The translations under genes and the position numbers were made by a program. The notes under the pieces were generated by a model, which searched no databases, had not been told where the DNA came from, and worked only from the letters and a program-made list of their open reading frames with translations. 64,000 bases of DNA, taken from JAENVT01 sp963805445 (GTDB lineage Bacteria; Actinomycetota; Acidimicrobiia; Acidimicrobiales; Ilumatobacteraceae). Location of the stretch: NCBI GenBank assembly GCA_963805445.1, contig CAWDUI010000019.1, positions 23,581-87,580 on the forward strand, written 5' to 3'. This document shows, one piece after another, positions 58,922-64,000 of the stretch (the stretch's first letter is position 1; each line of letters opens with the position of its first letter).

Positions 58922-60028
58922 TCAGGTCCAGGTGGCGACCGGGGCGCCGAGGACGGTGGCGTCGACCGTGACGCCGAGGCCCGGCGTTGTGGGCGCGGCG
59001 CCTCGTCCGTTGCTGGAGCGTGGCTGATAGCCGGCGAGGTGGTTGTCGGTCCAGTCGTTCATGAACGAGACGGCGAACAGTGCGTGCGGGGGAGTGCTGG
59101 CTCCGAGGTGGCTGACCGCTGCCGAGGTCAGATCGCCTCCCCAACTGTCCTCGATGGTCAACCGGATGCCCAGTTCGACCGCGACATCGCGGACCAACTT
59201 GGCATTGGTCAGACCGCCGACCCGATTGAGCTTCAGGTTGATCGCTTCCATGCCTCCTGCCTGCGCAGCTTCGACCAAGGCGGCGACGTCGGTGATGACC
59301 TCGTCGAGCACGAACGGGATCGTCGTGTTGCGGCGCACGAGAAGGCACTCGGCCAGTGTCGGACACGGCTGCTCGAGGTACAGGCGCTCGGCGCCGTCCA
59401 TCATGCGTGCGGCCACCACGGCATCTTGACGACGCCAGCCACCGTTTGCATCGGCGAGGATCAGATCGTCGTCGGTGGTGGCTTCGACCACGGCCAGGCT
59501 GGCGCGGGCGTCGGCGCGAGGATCGTTGCCCACCTTCAACTGGAAGTGATGGATGCCGAGGCTGCGCTGCTCGAGGGTGAACGCCACCATGGACTCGGCA
59601 TCGCCCAACGGGACCGCTTTGTACAGCGGCATGTCGGCCGCCAACCGGCCACCGATCAGATCGACCACGGGTCGACCGACCGCCTTGCCGTAGATGTCCC
59701 AGCAGGCGACGTCGAGCGGGCTCTTCGCGTAGTTGTGACCCATCAGCGCTTCGCGCATTCGCTTGTTGACGTCAGCCAGGTTCGTCGGGTCCGCGCCGAT
59801 CACCGCCGGCGCCAACTCGTGCAAGGCGGGCACCGCACCGCGCGCGTGGGCCGGGAGGTACGTCGACCCGAGTGGGCACGTCTCGGCCCACCCGTCGATG
59901 CCTTCGTCAGTGACGATCCGTACGACGGTGCTGGTCAGCGTGTTCACGACCCGCCCGCCCGACATCACGTAGGTGCCGTAGCGGTACCCGAGCTCGTAGG
60001 TGTATGCCTCGACGGATGTGATCTGCAT
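58922..60028 (-). CDS. Mandelate racemase/muconate lactonising (enolase superfamily) enzyme
   Basis: 368 residues from ATG 60028 (MQITSVEAYTYELGYRYGTY), intact. The capping domain is followed by the barrel with metal ligands Asp in LILADANGGWR, Glu in RLYLEQPCPTL and Glu/Asp in PFVLDEVITDV; a base Lys lies in HFQLKVGND and another in INLKLNRVGG. Such enzymes abstract an alpha proton from a carboxylate and then dehydrate, epimerise or lactonise. The neighbourhood (FAD oxidase, DapA-family enzyme) recalls hydroxyproline or sugar-acid pathways, but the substrate is not determinable. Confidence 0.88.
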   Translation of the reverse strand: MQITSVEAYTYELGYRYGTYVMSGGRVVNTLTSTVVRIVTDEGIDGWAETCPLGSTYLPAHARGAVPALHELAPAVIGADPTNLADVNKRMREALMGHNYAKSPLDVACWDIYGKAVGRPVVDLIGGRLAADMPLYKAVPLGDAESMVAFTLEQRSLGIHHFQLKVGNDPRADARASLAVVEATTDDDLILADANGGWRRQDAVVAARMMDGAERLYLEQPCPTLAECLLVRRNTTIPFVLDEVITDVAALVEAAQAGGMEAINLKLNRVGGLTNAKLVRDVAVELGIRLTIEDSWGGDLTSAAVSHLGASTPPHALFAVSFMNDWTDNHLAGYQPRSSNGRGAAPTTPGLGVTVDATVLGAPVATWT

Positions 60029-60051
60029 GCGTGGCACCGTAACGCCGCCGG

Positions 60052-60796
60052 TCACACGGTCGTGAACTCGTCGATCAGCTCGGCGACGACCCGCGGTGCT
60101 TGGAGCGGGGTCATGTGACGGAGGCGACTCAGGATCGTCGACCGCCCGTTCGGCAGTGCCGTGGCAAGCGCCTCCGCCATTGCCGGTGTCGAACGCTTGT
60201 CGCCGCGCCCCGTGACGACCAGCGTCGGCGCGACGATGGCACCGACGCGGCCCGCCAACTCGGCATCGGCGGTCGCGAACACCTCGTACGCATCGGCGTA
60301 GGCGCGCTCGTCGTTGTCGCGCAGCCGCTGCCGGACCGCTGCGATCAGGTCGGGCCGAGCAGCGGCAAAGCTCGGTGTGAACCATCGCTCGATCGTCGCC
60401 TCGATCGTTATGGCCGAGCCGTGTGTGCGCACCTCAGCGACTCGATCGAGGATGGCTCGACGCTCGTCGGGCGACCGGTCATGAACCCCGTTCAGGAGCA
60501 CCATCCGGCGAATCCGAGGCGATGTGTCGGACAACGCCAGGCCCTGGGCCACCAGCGCCCCCATCGAGAACCCGACAAGGTCGATGTCGCAGCCCAACGC
60601 GTCCACGACTGCGGCCAACTGCTCCACGAACGTGTCGAGCGTGTACGGCCCTGCAGGTTTGCTGGCGCGGCCGTGACCGATCATGTCATAGGCGATGGTG
60701 CGGCGGCGCGACAGGACGGCCATCACCGGTAGCCACATCGTGTGGTCGAGTCCGACGCCGTGCACGAAGACCAACGGGGCGCGACTCGGGCCTCAT
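60052..60796 (-). CDS. Alpha/beta hydrolase (one frameshift)
   Basis: About 247 residues. ATG 60796 overlaps the luciferase-family stop (ATGA) and reads MRPESRP; removing one base near 60776 joins it to LVFVHGVGLDHTMWLPVM. The oxyanion loop is HGVGLD, the nucleophile elbow is LVGFSMGALVAQG (Ser in FSMG), the Asp is in VVTGRGDKRSTP and the His in LRHMTPLQAP. Broad esterase/lactonase-type fold. Together with the upstream flavin monooxygenase it may open an ester or lactone made in the preceding step; that pairing is inference. Confidence 0.83.
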
Positions 60797-61839
60797 GCAG
60801 TCGAGTCCGCAAAGGCCGGCATCACTTCATCGATGAACAGTTGCAGCGAGCGCTTCTGGTCGGCGATCGGGGCGCCGTAGCTGGCGCAGTACAAGAAGTC
60901 GAGACCGAGTTGCTCGTACGCCCGGAGCTTGCCGATCACCTCGTCGGGCGTGCCGAACATCAAGTGATCACGCAGGGTCGCCGGGGCGTATTCCTCGCGG
61001 TGTTCGAGTTGCTGGAGATCGATCCGCTCGGCGAAGCCGTTGTCGACCTCGCCGAGCTGCTTGAAGAGGTTCTCGAACTGGCCCGCCTGCCGCTGCACGG
61101 AGGAGATGTAACGGGCGGCGTCTGTCTCATCGGCCCAGACCGCCGAGTATCGCATTGCGACCATCTTCGGCCGCGGAACTCCGGGCGCCTTGCCGAGTGC
61201 ATCGTCCATCAGCGACGCATACGCCTGGAGTTCGGCGAAGGGGCGCATCAGTGGCCAGCACATGATGTTGCAGCCGCTTGCCACCGCCCAGTCGTAGGTG
61301 TCGGGATCGCGCGCCGCGACCCAGATCGGGGGATGCGGCTGTTGAACCGGTTTCGGGCACGACGTCGATGTGGGGAACGACCAGCGTCCACCGTCGTGGG
61401 CGTAGTCGCCGGCCCACAGGGCCTTCACCGCAGGGAGCAGTTCGCGGAGCACGGCGCCGGCCCCCGCCGAGTCGAGACCCGGCACGATCCGGTCGAACTC
61501 GCGTTGGTAGGCGCCGCGACCGAGACCGAGCTCCAACCGCCCGCCGCTGAGCAGATCGAGCAGGGCAGATTCACCGGCGAGCCGAATCGGGTTCCAGTAC
61601 GCCGCGACGGCGACTGCGGTACCGAGTCGAATCCGCTCGGTGTGGGCCGCCCACCATGCGAGGAGTTGGAACGGGCCGGGGGCGATCGTCATCTCGATGG
61701 CGTGGTGTTCGGCCGCCCAGGCGGTGTCGAACCCGGCAGCGTCGGCCAACTGCACCATCTCCAGGACGTGGTCGGCGACCGCTCGCATGTCGTCGGTCGG
61801 GTCCATCCGTTCGAGGTTGATCGCCAGGCTGAATCTCAT
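60793..61839 (-). CDS. LLM-class (luciferase-family) flavin-dependent monooxygenase
   Basis: 348 residues from ATG 61839 (MRFSLAINLERMDPTDDMRA), intact. The barrel core with AWAAEHHAIEMTIAPGPFQL, RIRLGTAVAVAAYWNPIRLA and DLLSGGRLELGLGRGAYQRE is characteristic of the bacterial luciferase-like family, which oxidises substrates with reduced FMN and oxygen. Substrates range from alkanes to amines and sulfonates. It is coupled to the hydrolase gene through an ATGA overlap and divergent from the DUF1989 gene. Confidence 0.9.
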   Translation of the reverse strand: MRFSLAINLERMDPTDDMRAVADHVLEMVQLADAAGFDTAWAAEHHAIEMTIAPGPFQLLAWWAAHTERIRLGTAVAVAAYWNPIRLAGESALLDLLSGGRLELGLGRGAYQREFDRIVPGLDSAGAGAVLRELLPAVKALWAGDYAHDGGRWSFPTSTSCPKPVQQPHPPIWVAARDPDTYDWAVASGCNIMCWPLMRPFAELQAYASLMDDALGKAPGVPRPKMVAMRYSAVWADETDAARYISSVQRQAGQFENLFKQLGEVDNGFAERIDLQQLEHREEYAPATLRDHLMFGTPDEVIGKLRAYEQLGLDFLYCASYGAPIADQKRSLQLFIDEVMPAFADSTA

Positions 61840-61886
61840 TCGGCAGTTCTAGTTGTCGCGCCGGTCGGGTATGACATGCTGCCGAG

Positions 61887-62688
61887 GTGCCGCACGCCTC
61901 GTACGTCGCTTCAGGCGACAGCCCGTTGATGCCAGATGTCGCATTGATCTCACGGCTCGCGTCGGAGACCCATCGTCGAGCGGCCGTCACCGACACGACG
62001 GTGCCGGTGCGATCGGGCCACGCCTTTGCCGTGTCGGCCGGGCAGATCGTGCGATTCTCGACCGTCGACGGTCCCCAAGTCGTCGACCTCAACCTGTGGG
62101 CGCGTGATCGACCCCCGGGAGCGGTTCTGGGCGGCGCGGACCCGCCAGTTCTACGGAACCCATGTCACGACCGGTCATCGGCTGTGGAGCAACCTGCCGT
62201 TCCTTCGTCCGATGGTCACGTTCATCGCCGACACGGTCGGGTACGGGCGCGACGAGGACGACGCCGGCTGCCACGACTTGCTGGGGACGAGGTGCGACCC
62301 GTATGTGAATCAACTGCTCAGCGGCGCCGCGTACGACTTCCATTGTCACTCGAACCTCACCCGGGCCGTCGCCCAATACGGCCTCACGGAGTTCGATGTG
62401 CATGACGTGATCAACCTGTTCCAGGTCACCGGCCTGATGCCCGACGACAAGCGCTACTTCATGAAGACGTGTCCCGCCCGGCCCGGCGACTACGTCGAGC
62501 TACTGGCCGAGATCGATCTGTTGATGGCCATCTCACTGTGCCCCGGTGGAGATCTGGCCGTTCCCTTGTGGGGCGAAGGCTCTGACGCCGAACCGAACTG
62601 CAACCCGTTGCGCGTCGAGGTGTTCCAGCCCGACAGCGAACTGCTGCACGGCTGGAAGCCGCCGAGCCTGCCGCGTATCGCGGTGTGA
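61887..62688 (+). CDS. DUF1989 (urea carboxylase-associated) protein (one frameshift)
   Basis: About 267 residues; start taken at GTG 61887 (PHASYVASGDSPL), with ATG 61926 as an alternative. One shift near 62108 joins VRFSTVDGPQVVDLNLWARD to PRERFWAARTRQFYGTHVTT. The family is recognisable by VVDLNLW, the metal-binding-like DFHCHSNLTRAVAQYG, and DDKRYFMKTCPARPGDYVE with ISLCPGGDLAVPLWG. DUF1989 proteins accompany urea carboxylase and guanidine/amine catabolic operons; biochemical role unclear. Fits the agmatinase-family gene nearby. Confidence 0.82.
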
Positions 62689-62774
62689 CGGGACGCCGTC
62701 ACGGATATGGGGCGCCGGCGGATCCGCCGCCGCCGCTGACAGCGCGCGTCCCGGTCGCGGACTGAGGCACGACG

Positions 62775-63608
62775 ATGGGTGTCATCTTGGGCATTGTCGC
62801 GGGTGTGCTGCTGGGCGTCAGCGACTTCGCCGCCGAATCGTGCTTCGCGGACGATCAGTTCGGTGTCGGTCAGCCGCACCAATCTGGCTGTCTCGGGTTT
62901 GATCGCGCCGCTGCTGTTGTTCGTCAAGCCGGTCGAATGGACGTGGCGCGATGTCATCTTGAGCACGATCTCGGGGATCACGTTGTCGGGTGGTCTGGTG
63001 ATGCTCTACCGCGGATACACGGTGGCCCGCATGGGCATCGTCGCCCCGACCGCATCGGTGTTGCTGGCAGCAGTCCCCGTCGTCTACGACCTCAGCAGAG
63101 GGCACACTCCCAGCACGCTCGCCGGCGTGCGGCATGGTGCTGGGACTGTTGGCGCTGGTGCTCACCACGTATCAGCGCGGCGGGATGGGCAGCGTGAAGA
63201 TCGGTGTGATCCTCGGCGTCGGCGCCGGCGTGCTGTTCGGCATCGCCTTCACCCTCGACGGCGGAGACCTCGGATGCTGCCGGTCTCTCGCCGGTCATGA
63301 TCCAACGCCTTTCCGGCTTGCTGTTCCTGACATTGTTGCAACCGTTCGACAAGGCGCCGATCCTGGCGTTGCGGTCCCCGGCGCGGATCTGGGGGATCGG
63401 CTCCGGCCTCGCCGGTGGTGTGGCGCTGGCCTCGCTGAAGCTCGGGTACATCAAGGGCGCGGCGGGCCCGGTGTCGGTCGCGGCATCGCAGTTCGCCGCG
63501 GTGGCCGTCGTCCTCTCGGTGATCTTCAACCAGGAGCGGCTGCGTCCCTGGCAGGCCGTCGGGGTGGCTGCCAGCGGGGTCGGGGTCGCGCTGATGGCCC
63601 TCGGCTGA
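62775..63608 (+). CDS. EamA/DMT-family transporter (frameshifts)
   Basis: About 278 residues from ATG 62775 (MGVILGIVAGVLLGVSDFAA). Helices continue as NLAVSGLIAPLLLFVKPVEW, SGGLVMLYRGYTVARMGIV, APTASVLLAAVPVVYDLSRG, GMVLGLLALVLTTYQRGG, VILGVGAGVLFGIAFTL and SVAASQFAAVAVVLSVIFNQ to the end GVALMALG. Ten helices in two repeats, as in the drug/metabolite transporter family. Shifts near 62840, 63115-63135 and 63265. It probably moves a metabolite of the surrounding catabolic genes. Confidence 0.8.
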
Positions 63609-63658
63609 CGACTGGCACGGCCAGCAGTCTGCGAGATGGCCGGTGGTACCGTTTGCGC

Positions 63659-64000
63659 ATGAGCGACTTGCAACTTGAAGGTGTGTACGTCCCCGTCGTC
63701 ACCCCGTTCGATGCGAATGAGGGCCTCGACCTCTCCACGCTGACGAAGGTGATCGACTTCTGCCTCGATGGTGGAGTCCGTGGCGTGGTGTCGTGCGGCA
63801 CCACCGGCGAGTACTACGCGATGTCGACCGACGAGCGCAAGAGCGTGATGGCCCACACCGCAGAGGTCGTCGGGGCACGGGCGCAGCTCGTTGCCGGCTG
63901 CAATGCAGGGTCGACTCGGGAGGCAATTCACCTGGCCGAGGCCGCCAGCACCATGGGGTACGACGCCATCATGCTCGCCGCGCCGCCCACATCGCTGCCA
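63659..64000 (+). CDS. DapA-family aldolase/dehydratase, 3' end off the window
   Basis: The first 114 residues from ATG 63659 (MSDLQLEGVYVPVVTPFDAN) are present. VPVVTPF, the carboxylate-binding VVSCGTTGEYYAMS and VAGCNAGSTREAIHLAE identify the dihydrodipicolinate synthase/N-acetylneuraminate lyase family of Schiff-base (beta/alpha)8 enzymes; the catalytic Lys lies beyond the edge. TACCGT at 63645-63650 suggests a leaderless start. Given the catabolic neighbours it is more likely a keto-acid or hydroxyproline-type dehydratase/aldolase than lysine biosynthetic DapA, but that is inference. Confidence 0.85.
   Translation, partial: MSDLQLEGVYVPVVTPFDANEGLDLSTLTKVIDFCLDGGVRGVVSCGTTGEYYAMSTDERKSVMAHTAEVVGARAQLVAGCNAGSTREAIHLAEAASTMGYDAIMLAAPPTSLP

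Overview
The window is GC-rich (about two thirds G+C by eye) and reads as a free-living actinobacterium. My best guess is an aerobic Acidimicrobiia/Ilumatobacter-like lineage; this rests on gene content, frequent GTG starts, apparently leaderless promoters (a -10 hexamer 6-9 nt before the start codon) and a 6C-type small RNA, not on any database search. No rRNA, tRNA, CRISPR array, prophage or insertion sequence was seen, and no stretch over 300 bases lacks a gene. About half the genes are interrupted by one or more single-base shifts, often at short C or G runs, with perfectly conserved protein on both sides. Housekeeping genes (citrate synthase, isocitrate dehydrogenase, aconitase, acyl-CoA dehydrogenase) are affected as badly as accessory ones, so I treat these as sequence or assembly errors. 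I give one feature per gene spanning the shifts; shift positions are approximate.

Layout. 0-6.4 kb (minus): a secreted RTX-repeat protein cut by the left edge, then a two-gene operon for a small membrane-anchored protein and a roughly 1,340-residue membrane-anchored protein I do not recognise. 6.4-15.6 kb: alcohol dehydrogenase, ferritin-like protein, GlcG/HbpS-type protein, a polytopic membrane protein, an aldo/keto reductase, an EamA transporter, and a minus-strand run of acyl-CoA dehydrogenase, lytic transglycosylase lipoprotein and metallo-beta-lactamase-fold hydrolase. 15.7-24.7 kb: isocitrate dehydrogenase, an orphan PEP-utilising mobile-domain protein, a quinone oxidoreductase, a response regulator/histidine kinase/molybdopterin oxidoreductase operon with overlapping ATGA junctions, and citrate synthase. 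24.7-36 kb: a LacI-sensor/PAS/GGDEF/EAL protein, a carboxyltransferase with its LysR regulator, a 6C-type RNA, and a lipid module (HAD-PlsC fusion, patatin, DUF1295 protein, PlsC, acyl-ACP desaturase).

36-45.5 kb: nitroreductase, aconitase and a divergent GntR/UTRA regulator, enoyl-CoA hydratase, methyltransferase, a TetR-SnoaL fusion, a lipocalin-like protein and heme A synthase. 45.5-56 kb: a CGNR regulator with an FtsX-type permease and two ATPases, then a complete Liv-type branched-chain amino-acid (or amide) ABC importer. 56-64 kb: a probable catabolic region with an agmatinase-family enzyme, FAD amine/amino-acid oxidase, enolase-superfamily enzyme, alpha/beta hydrolase, luciferase-family monooxygenase, DUF1989 protein, EamA transporter and a DapA-family aldolase/dehydratase cut by the right edge.

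The two most useful regulatory observations are (i) an identical ACAAG-N4-ATACAAGT box in the icd leader and in the aconitase/GntR divergent promoter, suggesting a small TCA-cycle regulon, and (ii) a three-hairpin C-loop RNA of the 6C class with its own promoter and terminator upstream of the HAD-PlsC gene.
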